Counted from the first letter of the stretch, positions 15,204-23,816 are shown. The stretch is DNA of 24,490 bases from Acidimicrobiales bacterium (GCA_030833305.1 JAURHL010000007.1:1-24490), one strand, 5' to 3'. Translations and numbers: made by a program. Notes: generated from the sequence alone by a model not told the origin.

Positions 15204-16028
15204 ATGATTCCCGCTTCCTTCGATTACGTTCGCGCCGGATCGGCCGCCGAGGCCATCTCGCTCATCGGTGAGTACGGCGACGAGGCCAAGTTCCTCGCCG
15301 GTGGTCACAGCCTGTTGCCCATGATGAAGTTGCGTCTGGCTCAGCCGACCGTGCTGGTCGACATCGCGCGCGTCAAGGACTTGTCCTACATCCGCGACGC
15401 CGGCGACCACATCGCCATCGGTGCACTCACGCGCCACATGGACGTCGAGAAGTCGCCGATCCTGGCCCAGCACGTCCCCTTGCTGGCTCACGCCGCCGGG
15501 TACGTCGGTGACCCGCAGGTGCGTCACCGCGGCACCATCGGGGGCACCATCGCCCACGCCGACCCCGCGTCGGATCTTCCCGCCACCACGCTCGCGCTCG
15601 GCGCCACCTACGTGGTGCAGGGCCCCAACGGCACCCGCGAGATCAAGGCCGCCGATTTCTACAAGGGGTTCCTCGAGTCCGATCTGGCCGCCGACGAGAT
15701 GATCACCGAGGTCCGCGTCCCGAAGATGAACGGTGCCGGCTGGAGCTTCCAGAAGTTCAACCGTCGCGCCCAGGACTGGGCCATCGTCGGTGTGGCCGCG
15801 TGGCGCGGTTCGAACGGTTCGGGTGTGGCCCTGGTGAACATGGGGCAGACCCCGGTGTTGGCCACCAGCGTCAGCAAGGCGCTGGCCGGTGGCGCCTCCA
15901 TCGCCGACGCCGCCGCACTCGCCGTCGCCGAGGCATCGCCGTCGAAGGACAACAACGCCAGCGTGGAGTACCGCACGCACCTGGCCAAGGTCCTGGTTCG
16001 TCGCGCGCTCGAAGAATCCACCAAGTAA
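15204..16028 (+). CDS. coxM: Molybdenum hydroxylase medium FAD subunit, CoxM-like
   Basis: FAD-binding subunit that passes electrons from the iron-sulfur clusters to an acceptor, 274 aa. The FAD pyrophosphate-binding motifs AGGHS (32-36) and TIGGTIAHADPASD (111-124) are present. The Thr after TIGG replaces the more usual Asn, a common variant. The C-terminal CO-dehydrogenase flavoprotein domain covers about 170-270. GAGG about 8 nt upstream of the ATG is a good ribosome binding site. It is in one operon with coxS. Confidence 0.94.
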   Translation: MIPASFDYVRAGSAAEAISLIGEYGDEAKFLAGGHSLLPMMKLRLAQPTVLVDIARVKDLSYIRDAGDHIAIGALTRHMDVEKSPILAQHVPLLAHAAGYVGDPQVRHRGTIGGTIAHADPASDLPATTLALGATYVVQGPNGTREIKAADFYKGFLESDLAADEMITEVRVPKMNGAGWSFQKFNRRAQDWAIVGVAAWRGSNGSGVALVNMGQTPVLATSVSKALAGGASIADAAALAVAEASPSKDNNASVEYRTHLAKVLVRRALEESTK

Positions 16029-16062
16029 TCCCACGCTCGCTACGTCGAGCACCACGGCATTC

Positions 16063-16995
16063 ATGACGCTGAAGAACGTCCGTCTCGTCGCGCTCGTGCT
16101 GTACGGGCTGGCCTTCGTCTGGTCGTTCCAAGCCAACGGCCTTCCCGTCGCCCGCCTGGCCGTGCTCGGCTGGGTCGGCGGCGCGTTCCTCGTCGGCAAC
16201 ATCGGCAAGCCGTTCGCCAAGCAGCGCCAGATGGTGGTCGACCTCGTCTTCTACGCGTGCATGTGGTTGTCCTACGACTACAGCCGCGGAATCGCCGACA
16301 CCTTCGGATTCCCGTTGCAGGTCGAGGCACCACGCAACATCGACCGCGCGTTGTTCCTCGGCACCGACCCGAACACCTGGATGCAGGAGCGGTTTCTCGA
16401 AGCCTCGGTCCGTTGGTACGACGTGCTCGGTTCGTTGGTGTACTTCACCCACTTCTTCGTGCCCGTGGCCACGTCGGTGTATCTCTGGATTCGTTTTCGC
16501 GATGAATGGTTGCGCTACATCCGACGTTTCGCCACGGTTCTCTTCGCCGGTGTTCTCACCTACGTCGTGTTGCCCACCGCTCCCCCGTGGATGGCGGCCA
16601 GCGAGAAGTTCCCGTACCGCATCATGGAGCCTCTCTCTCGCCCCACCGGACGTGGATGGAGCGAGTTGGGGCTGGAGACGGTCAACAGTGTCTTGCTGAA
16701 GGGCCAGCAATGGGCCAACCCCACCGCGGCCATCCCGTCGTTGCACGCCGCCTTCGCGTTGTTCGTGGTGGTGTTCTTCTGGACTCGGATGCCCAACGGA
16801 TGGTGGCGCGGGGTCTCATTGCTGTTCCCGCTCGCGATGGCACTCACCCTCGTCTATTTCGGCGAGCATTACGTCACCGACATCGTGGCGGGTTGGCTGT
16901 ACGTCGGCGCGTCGTTCTGGTTCTGGGGACGCTGGGAATCACGGCGCGCTGCGAAAGTCTTGACACCACCCCCGCGCGACCCTGGGGTAGCGTGA
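16063..16995 (+). CDS. PAP2-superfamily integral membrane protein (Aur1/inositolphosphotransferase-like)
   Basis: A 310-aa membrane protein with about six or seven hydrophobic segments. PTAPPWM (171-177), PSLHA with His228 (225-229) and FGEHYVTD with His269 and Asp273 (266-273) correspond to the PAP2 active-site motifs in their Aur1/IPT-type form. These enzymes are phosphatases or phosphodiester-forming lipid head-group transferases acting at the outer membrane face. A role in phosphoinositide or related lipid metabolism is possible but not shown. ATG 16063 is chosen as the first Met before the hydrophobic N-terminal segment; no ribosome binding site or -10 box is evident, so it may be read with coxSM, 34 bp upstream. 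An upstream in-frame extension is out of the coding pattern. Confidence 0.82.
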   Translation: MTLKNVRLVALVLYGLAFVWSFQANGLPVARLAVLGWVGGAFLVGNIGKPFAKQRQMVVDLVFYACMWLSYDYSRGIADTFGFPLQVEAPRNIDRALFLGTDPNTWMQERFLEASVRWYDVLGSLVYFTHFFVPVATSVYLWIRFRDEWLRYIRRFATVLFAGVLTYVVLPTAPPWMAASEKFPYRIMEPLSRPTGRGWSELGLETVNSVLLKGQQWANPTAAIPSLHAAFALFVVVFFWTRMPNGWWRGVSLLFPLAMALTLVYFGEHYVTDIVAGWLYVGASFWFWGRWESRRAAKVLTPPPRDPGVA

Positions 16996-17012
16996 CCACC
17001 CGAAAGGGTGAT
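16988..17012 (+). promoter_or_regulatory. Promoter and ribosome binding site of the FAD oxidoreductase gene
   Basis: TAGCGT (16988-16993), overlapping the end of the PAP2 gene, is a -10 candidate. AAAGGGTGAT at 17003-17012 resembles the extended Shine-Dalgarno sequence and lies 4 nt before GTG 17017. It contains the alternative GTG 17008, which makes 17017 the better start. Confidence 0.5.
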
Positions 17013-17016
17013 TTTT

Positions 17017-18447
17017 GTGTCAATCCAGGGCGACTCCGAGTTCGACCCGTTGAGCCTCGAGGCGATCGCCGACGCCGACCCGTACCCGTATTGGTACGAG
17101 GATGCCGACGAACCTTTCGCGAACCCGACGCTCGTGCGCACGGAAACGTGCGATCTCTGCGTCGTCGGCGGTGGTTACACCGGTCTGTGGACCGCGATCA
17201 TCGCCAAGGAGCGCGACCCCTCGCGTGACGTCGTGCTGATAGACGCCCACGAGGTCGGTTCGGCCGCCAGCGGTCGCAACGGCGGCTTCATGGAGGCGTC
17301 ACTCACACACGGCGTGGCCAACGGCCAAGCGCGCTTCGGTGACGAACTTCCGTTACTCGAGGAACTCGGCATCCAGAATCTCGACGAGATCGAGAAGGCC
17401 ATCGAGCGCTACAACATCGACTGCGATTACGAACGAACGGGTGTCATCGACGTGGCCTCCGACCTGCACCCGGCGGGCTACACCGACGAGTTGCGCGAGG
17501 ACTACCTGCAGCTTCGTCAACTCGGACAGAAGGTCACGTGGCTCGACGCCGAACAGATGCGCGCCCAGGTGAACTCACCCACGTACACCGGAGGATTGTG
17601 GCGACACGATCTGGCCGCCATCGTGGATCCGGCTCGATTGGTGTGGGGCCTCAAGGCCGCCGCCGAATTTCTCGGTGTGCGAATCTACGAGGACACCAAG
17701 GCGACATCCATCGAGCGCGACGGCGTGGGGGTTCTGGTCGAGACACCCTTGGGTCGCGTGCGCGCCGGCAAGGTGGCCTTGGCCACCAACGCGTTCAAGC
17801 CGCTCCTCAAGCGACTGAACAATTACATCATCCCGGTGTACGACTACTGCATGGTCACCGAGCCCCTCAGCGACGAGCAGTTGGGTCGTATCGGGTGGAA
17901 GAACCGGCAGGGATTGAGCGACATCCCGAATCAGTTCCACTACTACCGACTCACCGAGGACAACCGCATTCTGTGGGGCGGCTACGACGCCATCTATTAC
18001 TTCCGCGGGAAGATGAACTCCGAACTCGAGAGTCGACCCGAGAGTTGGGCGCGTCTCAGCACCCACTTCTTCCGCACGTTCCCGCAACTGGACGACGTGA
18101 AGTTCTCCCACATGTGGGGTGGCGCCATCGACACCTGCTCGCGTTTCTGCGTGTTCTGGGGACAGGCCATGAACGGACGGGTGGGATACGCGGTGGGTTA
18201 CACCGGCCTCGGGGTCGCGTCATCGCGTTTCGGCGCCGAGGTGATGCTGGACCTCATCGACGGTCGCCGCTCGCGCGCCACCGAAACCCGGTTCGTGAAG
18301 GAAAAGCCGTTGCCGTTCCCGCCCGAACCGTTCAAGTTCATGGGCGTTCAAGCCACCCGCTGGAGTCTCGATCGCGAGGATCGCACCGGCAAACGCAACC
18401 TGTGGCTGAAGACGATGGACCGCCTCGGTCTCGGCTTCGACACCTGA
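17017..18447 (+). CDS. FAD-dependent oxidoreductase of the D-amino-acid oxidase (DAO) family
   Basis: A 476-aa flavoprotein oxidase or dehydrogenase. The FAD dinucleotide-binding motif GGGYTG (51-56) begins a Rossmann fold and is followed by the acidic end of strand 2 (VVLIDA) and GSAASGRNGGF (81-91), as in gamma-glutamylputrescine oxidase and related amine oxidases. Near the C-terminus, GYAVGYTGLGVASS is the second FAD contact. The N-terminus contains an aromatic segment, DPYPYWYEDA, common in this subgroup. The substrate is probably an amine or amino acid, but cannot be specified. It is followed by a convergent thiolase gene with a 62-bp gap that contains no clear terminator. Confidence 0.85.
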   Translation: MSIQGDSEFDPLSLEAIADADPYPYWYEDADEPFANPTLVRTETCDLCVVGGGYTGLWTAIIAKERDPSRDVVLIDAHEVGSAASGRNGGFMEASLTHGVANGQARFGDELPLLEELGIQNLDEIEKAIERYNIDCDYERTGVIDVASDLHPAGYTDELREDYLQLRQLGQKVTWLDAEQMRAQVNSPTYTGGLWRHDLAAIVDPARLVWGLKAAAEFLGVRIYEDTKATSIERDGVGVLVETPLGRVRAGKVALATNAFKPLLKRLNNYIIPVYDYCMVTEPLSDEQLGRIGWKNRQGLSDIPNQFHYYRLTEDNRILWGGYDAIYYFRGKMNSELESRPESWARLSTHFFRTFPQLDDVKFSHMWGGAIDTCSRFCVFWGQAMNGRVGYAVGYTGLGVASSRFGAEVMLDLIDGRRSRATETRFVKEKPLPFPPEPFKFMGVQATRWSLDREDRTGKRNLWLKTMDRLGLGFDT

Positions 18448-18509
18448 TCGGTGCCCGGGCCGAAATCCTTTCTCGCGCTGCCGCGTGACGAATCCGAACC
18501 CTTTCGACC

Positions 18510-19670
18510 TCAGAGGCGTTCGATGATGGTGACGTTGGCCTGACCGCCACCCTCGCACATCGTCTGCAGACCGTACCGGCCACCGGTGCGCTCGAGTTCG
18601 TGCAACAGGGTCGTCATCAGGCGTGCCCCGGTGGCACCGAGTGGGTGACCGAGGGCGATCGCCCCACCGTTCACGTTCACCTTGGCGCGATCGAAACCGG
18701 TCTCGCGCATCCACGCCATCACGACCGGGGCGAACGCCTCGTTGATCTCCACCAAGTCGATGTCGTCGATGGACATGCCGGTCTTGGCCAACGCGCGCTT
18801 GGTGGCCGGGATCGGTGCCGACAGCATCATGATCGGGTCGTCGGCCAGCACGCTCATGTGATGAATGCGCGCACGGGGCTTCAGGCCGTGGGTCTTCACG
18901 GCCGCTTCGTTGGCGATCAACAAGGCCGCCGAGCCGTCGGAGATCTGACTGGCGCAGGCCGCGGTGAGACGACCGTCGGGGGTGAGCGTGGGCAACGAAC
19001 GGATCTTGTCCCAGTTCGGCTCGCGCGGACCTTCGTCGTGCTGCACACCGTTCAGGGGTTCGATCTCGGCCTCGAAACGACCCTCGGCGCGAGCCTTGAT
19101 GGCGCGCAGGTGCGACTCGACCGCGAACTCCTCCATCTCCTCGCGCGACAGGTTCCACTTCGCGACCATCATCTCGGCCCCGACGAACTGACTGACCTCA
19201 CCGGTGCCGTAACGCGTGGTCCAACCCGGTGAGCCGGTGAAGGGATCCTCGAAACCGAGAGCCTGACCGGCGGTCATGGCCGACGAGATCGGGATCATGC
19301 TCATGTTCTGCACGCCACCGGCCACGACCAGATCCATGGTTCCGCTCATGACGGCTTGCGCGGCGAAGTGCACCGACTGCTGCGCCGAACCGCACTGACG
19401 ATCGATGGTGGTGCCGGGCACGTGCTCGGGCAGACCGGCGGTCAACCAGCAGGTGCGGGCGATGCAACCGGCCTGTGGGCCGACGGAGTCCACGTTGCCG
19501 AACACGACGTCGTCGACGGCGTTGGGGTCGACACCGGTGCGATCCATCAAGGCCTTGATGCTGTGCGCCCCGAGATCGGCGGGGTGAACGGTGGACAATC
19601 CGCCACCGCGACGGCCGACCGGAGTGCGGACGGCATCGACGATGTACGCGGTGGGAGTGTTGGAAGCCAT
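18510..19670 (-). CDS. Acetyl-CoA acyltransferase (thiolase)
   Basis: A complete 386-aa thiolase that cleaves 3-ketoacyl-CoA with CoA, or condenses acyl-CoAs. The nucleophile is Cys93 in DRQCGSAQQ. NEAF (310-313), His342 in GGAIALGHPLGATG and Cys372 in MCEGGGQ complete the active site. Overall sequence resembles actinobacterial FadA-type enzymes of lipid and steroid breakdown. It is the last of three minus-strand genes (DUF35, Ltp2-like, this), 26 bp after the Ltp2-like gene. It also has its own TAGGGT box 6 nt before the ATG, so it may be expressed independently. Confidence 0.95.
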   Translation of the reverse strand: MASNTPTAYIVDAVRTPVGRRGGGLSTVHPADLGAHSIKALMDRTGVDPNAVDDVVFGNVDSVGPQAGCIARTCWLTAGLPEHVPGTTIDRQCGSAQQSVHFAAQAVMSGTMDLVVAGGVQNMSMIPISSAMTAGQALGFEDPFTGSPGWTTRYGTGEVSQFVGAEMMVAKWNLSREEMEEFAVESHLRAIKARAEGRFEAEIEPLNGVQHDEGPREPNWDKIRSLPTLTPDGRLTAACASQISDGSAALLIANEAAVKTHGLKPRARIHHMSVLADDPIMMLSAPIPATKRALAKTGMSIDDIDLVEINEAFAPVVMAWMRETGFDRAKVNVNGGAIALGHPLGATGARLMTTLLHELERTGGRYGLQTMCEGGGQANVTIIERL

Positions 19671-19676
19671 GAGTGA

Positions 19677-19682
19677 ACCCTA
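19677..19682 (-). promoter_or_regulatory. -10 box of an internal leaderless promoter for the thiolase gene
   Basis: On the minus strand TAGGGT is followed by six bases and the ATG at 19670. It lies in the 26-bp gap after the Ltp2-like gene, where no Shine-Dalgarno sequence is seen. Confidence 0.5.
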
Positions 19683-19696
19683 TCCGTGAGTGATTT

Positions 19697-20896
19697 TCAG
19701 ACCGAGACGATGACCGAGGAACCGTTGCCGAACAGACCCTGATTGGCGGTGATGCCGGCCTTGGCACCTTCCACCTGACGACCTTGGGCCTGTCCGCGCA
19801 ATTGCCACGTGAGTTCGCACACCTGGGCGATGGCCTGGGCAGGGATGGCCTCGCCGAAGCACGACAAGCCACCGCTCGGATTCACCGGCACGCGACCACC
19901 GATGGCGGTGGCACCCGAACGAAGAAGCCCCTCGGCCTCACCGGGGGCGCACAGTCCGAGGTGCTCGTACCAATCCAATTCCAGAGCCGTGGAGAGGTCG
20001 TACACCTCGGCCATGTTCATGTCGGAGGGCGACATTCCGGCCTCCTCGTACGCGGCCCAACACAGGGAATCCTTGAAGCCCCGCGCGGGTGGCGAGACGA
20101 CCGCCGTGGAGTCGGTGGCGAAGTCGGGCAACTCGAGAATCGTCTGCGGGTACGTGGGCGTCACGGTGCTGACCGCGCGAATGCGCGGAACGCCGTTCAG
20201 CGAACCCAACTTCTTCTCGGCATAGGCCCGGCTGGTGACAATCATGGCGGCCGCCCCGTCGGAGGTCGCACAGATGTCGAGTAGTCGCAACGGATCGCTG
20301 ACGATCGGACTGTTCAACACGTCCTCGATCGCGTTCTCCTTGCGGAATCGCGCGTAGGGGTTGTTCAGACCGTGGCGCGAGTTCTTCACCTTCACCCGAG
20401 CGAAATCCTCCGACGTCGCTCCGTACAGATCCATGCGACGACGGGCGAACATGGCGAAGTACACCGGGTTGGTGGCTCCCAGCAGATGGAAGCGCAACCA
20501 GTCGGGATCGGTCTTGCGCTCTCCGCCGACCGGGGCGAAGAACCCCTTGGGCGTGGTGTCGGCACCGATCACCATCGCCACGTCACAGAAGCCGGCCAGG
20601 ATCGAGGCGCGGGCGGCCTGCAAACTGTGAGCGCCGCTGGCACACGCCGCGTAGTTCGACGAGATGCTCGCGCCGTTCCATCCCAACTTCTGAGCGAAGG
20701 TGGAACCGGCGATGAACCCGGGGTAACCATTGCGGATGGTGTCGGCTCCGGCGACGTATTCGACGTCCTTCCATTCGATACCGGCATCCTTCAATGCCGC
20801 ACGGGCGGCGACCATTCCGTACTCGGTGAAATCGCGACCCCACTTGCCCCACGGGTGCATGCCCACGCCGAGCACCACGAGATCGCGATCGCTCAT
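19697..20896 (-). CDS. Thiolase-fold protein of the SCP-x/Ltp2 group (lipid-transfer protein-like)
   Basis: A 399-aa thiolase-superfamily protein. A Cys stands at the nucleophile position (Cys85 in NYAACASGAHSL), but the catalytic GHP motif is changed: NPSGGLSCFGEAIP has Glu349 where thiolases have His. The C-terminal CxGGG is replaced by NQGLFGNGS, with no Cys. Claisen-type thiolysis is therefore unlikely. Ltp2-type homologues that pair with DUF35 partners are retro-aldolases in steroid side-chain degradation, with tyrosines in catalysis; Tyr299 in AEVYD is a candidate. The adjacent DUF35 gene overlaps it by four bases (ATGA), fitting an obligate complex. The ATG at 20896 is chosen over a longer in-frame reading that overlaps DUF35. 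Aldolase function is inference. Confidence 0.85.
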   Translation of the reverse strand: MSDRDLVVLGVGMHPWGKWGRDFTEYGMVAARAALKDAGIEWKDVEYVAGADTIRNGYPGFIAGSTFAQKLGWNGASISSNYAACASGAHSLQAARASILAGFCDVAMVIGADTTPKGFFAPVGGERKTDPDWLRFHLLGATNPVYFAMFARRRMDLYGATSEDFARVKVKNSRHGLNNPYARFRKENAIEDVLNSPIVSDPLRLLDICATSDGAAAMIVTSRAYAEKKLGSLNGVPRIRAVSTVTPTYPQTILELPDFATDSTAVVSPPARGFKDSLCWAAYEEAGMSPSDMNMAEVYDLSTALELDWYEHLGLCAPGEAEGLLRSGATAIGGRVPVNPSGGLSCFGEAIPAQAIAQVCELTWQLRGQAQGRQVEGAKAGITANQGLFGNGSSVIVSV

Positions 20897-21384
20897 GACC
20901 GTCCTCCGATCGACTCGGCGGCGGTGGGTCCGGCGGGCGCCCACACGTAGACCATGAACTCGGTGTCGACGCCGTCGACCACCTCGCGATACAGCACGTC
21001 GGTCTCCAACTGCATCGGCATGCCCACCTTCAGATCGGCGGCCATGATGCCCCTGGGCACTTGACCGAGCACGATGATGCCTTCCTTCTCCAGTTGAACC
21101 GCGGCGAGTGCGTAGGGCTCGAAGGGTTCGGCGGCGCGATACGGCGCGGGAGGGGCGTACTGATTCTCGGTGTAACTCCACACCGTGCCCACGCGAGACA
21201 ACGGCGTCGACACCAGTTCCTCACTGTCGCAATTCGGATTCGGACAGGCACCCGAGCGAGGCGGAAACACGTACGTGCCGCAGACGGCACAACGACATCC
21301 GATCAGATGCGGCTCATGATCGAGGGTGTACCACCCTTCGACGGCGGGGACCCGGGTGACTCCCCCGGCGGCGGAAACTGACAC
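20893..21384 (-). CDS. DUF35 family zinc-ribbon/OB-fold protein
   Basis: A 163-aa protein with an N-terminal rubredoxin-like zinc ribbon (Cys30, Cys32, Cys35, then Cys47 and Cys52) and an OB-fold at about 60-150 (LSRVGTVWSYTENQY, then PYALAAVQLEKEGIIVLGQV). DUF35 proteins bind acyl-CoA and form complexes with thiolase-like enzymes such as Ltp2. Translational coupling to the Ltp2-like gene supports that pairing here. The GTG at 21384 lies 6 nt after a TAATCT box. The start region is covered by a palindrome shared with the acyl-CoA dehydrogenase promoter. Confidence 0.92.
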   Translation of the reverse strand: MSVSAAGGVTRVPAVEGWYTLDHEPHLIGCRCAVCGTYVFPPRSGACPNPNCDSEELVSTPLSRVGTVWSYTENQYAPPAPYRAAEPFEPYALAAVQLEKEGIIVLGQVPRGIMAADLKVGMPMQLETDVLYREVVDGVDTEFMVYVWAPAGPTAAESIGGRS

Positions 21385-21395
21385 GTCGTCAGATT
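21378..21395. promoter_or_regulatory. Palindromic operator candidate, site 1, over the DUF35 start
   Basis: CTGACACGTCGTCAGATT has perfect 5-bp arms (CTGAC and GTCAG) around a 5-bp centre. It overlaps the -10 box and the start codon of DUF35, a position where a bound repressor would block transcription. Site 2 at 23863 is identical at 16 of 18 positions. Confidence 0.55.
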
Positions 21396-21396
21396 A
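21391..21396 (-). promoter_or_regulatory. -10 box of a leaderless promoter for the DUF35-thiolase operon
   Basis: On the minus strand TAATCT, then six bases, then GTG 21384. Its last bases fall inside operator site 1. The -35 region would lie in the end of the acyltransferase gene. Confidence 0.6.
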
Positions 21397-21397
21397 C

Positions 21398-23809
21398 TCA
21401 CGGTGCGGTGGTCGGACTCATTCCACGTTCGGCGAGCACCTCACGAAGACGCGGAACCACGCTTTCGGCGACCAGTCGGTCGAGAACGACTTGCTCCATG
21501 TGCACGCCATCGGCACGCAACTCGCCCGGCGTCGACTCCGCCGCCTCCACGATGGCCGACCAGTCCAGACGCCTGATGGTGGGCCAACGCACCATCCATG
21601 ACTCCATCAGCGCGTTCCATGCGTCCACCCGGGCATCATCGGCGAATTTCGCGCCACTCAAACTTCCGACGCGAATGTACGGACTGTCGAACATCACCAA
21701 CGTGGCACCGACGTCGTCGATCACCGACATCAACGACGACATCACCTCTTCGTGACGGACGAGGTACTCCGGATCACCGATCGTGTACCAATTGGGATCA
21801 CCCGGATACCTCTGGCCCGACTGCTCGGGCACCGAAGCGATCTCCAGAACCAAATGCGGTTCGAACTCGGCGATCATGTCGCGCCACACACCATCGAAGG
21901 TCGGGCAATAATCCATGTCGAAATCCATGTCGGGCCACCACTGGATCCGGTCCACCTCGACCATCGGACAGTTGCGTCCACCCGCCCACACCACGTCGAA
22001 TCGATCGGCCCCCACGTTGTGCAACGCTTGGGCCACCCCGAACGACGACGAATCGCCGATCACCATCACTCGGGTCAGGTTCGCGCGGGCGTCGGACACG
22101 ATCTCGTCGATCGTCGCACCCAGTCGCTCGGGATTTCCGCCGGCCACCACCACGGTCGAGTCCGAACGCAGGTCGAAGTCGCCCAGCGCACCACGAAACG
22201 CGTCGGACTCTCCGTAATCGACCACGACCACCGGCAGTCCGGTGAAGGGCCCCAACATCTCGTCCACCACCACTCCCGCTTCGACAATCTCGGCCACGGC
22301 GGGATCGACCGAATCCGTCGGTTCGGCCGCCGCCACCCGCTCACGAACGACCCGTCGCTCGATCGCCCCGACACCGATGACGATCACGTCGGGTGCTTCA
22401 CCGGACACGACCATCACGGGATCGACGATCGATGCACAGTCGTTCGCCGACGCGAGGCGAAACGCACACCCCGGAGTGCTCCGATCGACGACATCGACGG
22501 CCACGTCCGATCGCGAGAGGTCCACCGCGGTTCGTAGCTGTGATCCGATCACCAGCAGCCGCGGTAGCGGAGCCGGGGCGACCGTCGAGTCGTCGGTCGG
22601 GCCGTCGGGGGCTGTCGCGGTGAAGTCGACCACGTCCTGCGGAGCATCGAGACCGGCCAGAGCCGTCGAGCGTGGCGCATCGACGAAGGTTGTCGCCGTC
22701 GCGACGATCACCATCGACGCGATCAGCGCCACCGCGGCCGTCGCGTTGCGTTTCAAAACGCGTCTCGTCCGAACCGGGTCCTCGATCATCAGGTACGAGA
22801 CGAACCCGAGTGACACGCTCGCGGCGATCCGGACCACGTCCAGTGGCCACCCGTCGAAACCCATGCGATCCGGGCGCATCACCACGATCAACGGCCAATG
22901 AACGAGATAGATGGAATAGCTGGCGCGACCCACCATCACCAGCGGACGACGCGAGAACAGCCACGCCAGCGGCCCGGTCCCGCTCGCGGCGTGAATCACC
23001 ATGGCCGACCCCACCGCGACCGCCGCCAATCCTCCGCGATAGAGCCATGCGTCCGATGCGGTGACCAGAACCATCGCCACCATCAACGCGCCGAAGGCCA
23101 CGACACCGGCGATCGAGGTCGACGTCGGTGTGCGCGATGACCGACGCGTCGTCACACGACGATTGGCGAGGACCGCCAGAACGCATCCGATGAGCAGCTC
23201 GGCGGCTCGCACGTGCGTGCCGTAGTAACCGAGATTTCGCGAATCGGTGAGAAAGGACGCCACGACGCTGACCCCGGCGAGGACCACCAACCCCGGCAAC
23301 AACAGCGCGCGCCTTCTCGACAACATGACGAACACCAATGGGAAAATCACATAGAACTGTTCCTCGATCGCCAGGCTCCAAAAATGGATGACGGGCGACG
23401 GTGTCGACGTGAAGAGTTCCGCATAGGTGGACTCCGCGGTGGCGAACCGCCAGTTGGCCACATACCCCAGCGACGCACCCAGGTCCCCGCGCAATCGGGC
23501 CCCCTCGAACACCCCCCATAGCGAGGCGATCGCAACGACGGCCAGCACCACTAGGGCCGCTGGCGACAGTCGCCGAAGGCGACGGGCCCAGAAAACTCGC
23601 AGCGCCACCCGTCCGGCCCGAGCCGTCTCGTCCAACAGGAGTCGAGTGATGAGGAATCCGGACAACGTGAAGAACAACGACACTCCGAGGAAACCACCCG
23701 GCATCCACGCGAGGCCGAGGTGGAACAGCAATACGGCCATCACGGCCACGGCTCGAAGGCCGTCCAGGGCGTCGATGCGCGACGGGCCGACGCCCGATGT
23801 ATCCCCCAC
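21398..23809 (-). CDS. Acyltransferase-3 membrane protein with C-terminal SGNH domains (OafA/OatA type)
   Basis: An 803-aa protein that probably moves acetyl or other acyl groups onto an extracytoplasmic glycan or lipid. Residues about 10-375 form the multi-helix AT3 domain, with the R-X10-H motif (Arg19, His30), IHFWSLAIEEQFY (141-153) and LVHWPL near helix 10. After a linker, residues about 417-575 look like an SGNH domain whose GDS block is degenerate (VIGSQ). Residues about 580-790 are an intact SGNH domain with VIGDS (Asp586, Ser587) and the DGVH block (Asp767, His770). The GTG at 23809 is preferred because TAATCT lies 7 nt upstream. An ATG at 23836 would add nine residues. A much longer in-frame reading to 24454 lies over the acyl-CoA dehydrogenase and is rejected. 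Confidence 0.88.
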   Translation of the reverse strand: MGDTSGVGPSRIDALDGLRAVAVMAVLLFHLGLAWMPGGFLGVSLFFTLSGFLITRLLLDETARAGRVALRVFWARRLRRLSPAALVVLAVVAIASLWGVFEGARLRGDLGASLGYVANWRFATAESTYAELFTSTPSPVIHFWSLAIEEQFYVIFPLVFVMLSRRRALLLPGLVVLAGVSVVASFLTDSRNLGYYGTHVRAAELLIGCVLAVLANRRVTTRRSSRTPTSTSIAGVVAFGALMVAMVLVTASDAWLYRGGLAAVAVGSAMVIHAASGTGPLAWLFSRRPLVMVGRASYSIYLVHWPLIVVMRPDRMGFDGWPLDVVRIAASVSLGFVSYLMIEDPVRTRRVLKRNATAAVALIASMVIVATATTFVDAPRSTALAGLDAPQDVVDFTATAPDGPTDDSTVAPAPLPRLLVIGSQLRTAVDLSRSDVAVDVVDRSTPGCAFRLASANDCASIVDPVMVVSGEAPDVIVIGVGAIERRVVRERVAAAEPTDSVDPAVAEIVEAGVVVDEMLGPFTGLPVVVVDYGESDAFRGALGDFDLRSDSTVVVAGGNPERLGATIDEIVSDARANLTRVMVIGDSSSFGVAQALHNVGADRFDVVWAGGRNCPMVEVDRIQWWPDMDFDMDYCPTFDGVWRDMIAEFEPHLVLEIASVPEQSGQRYPGDPNWYTIGDPEYLVRHEEVMSSLMSVIDDVGATLVMFDSPYIRVGSLSGAKFADDARVDAWNALMESWMVRWPTIRRLDWSAIVEAAESTPGELRADGVHMEQVVLDRLVAESVVPRLREVLAERGMSPTTAP

Positions 23810-23816
23810 GAAGGCG

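Noticed and set aside
18448..18509. Terminator between the FAD oxidoreductase and the convergent thiolase gene
   Set aside because: The GC-rich TCGG...CCGA element gives a 4-bp stem at best, and no T-run follows it directly.
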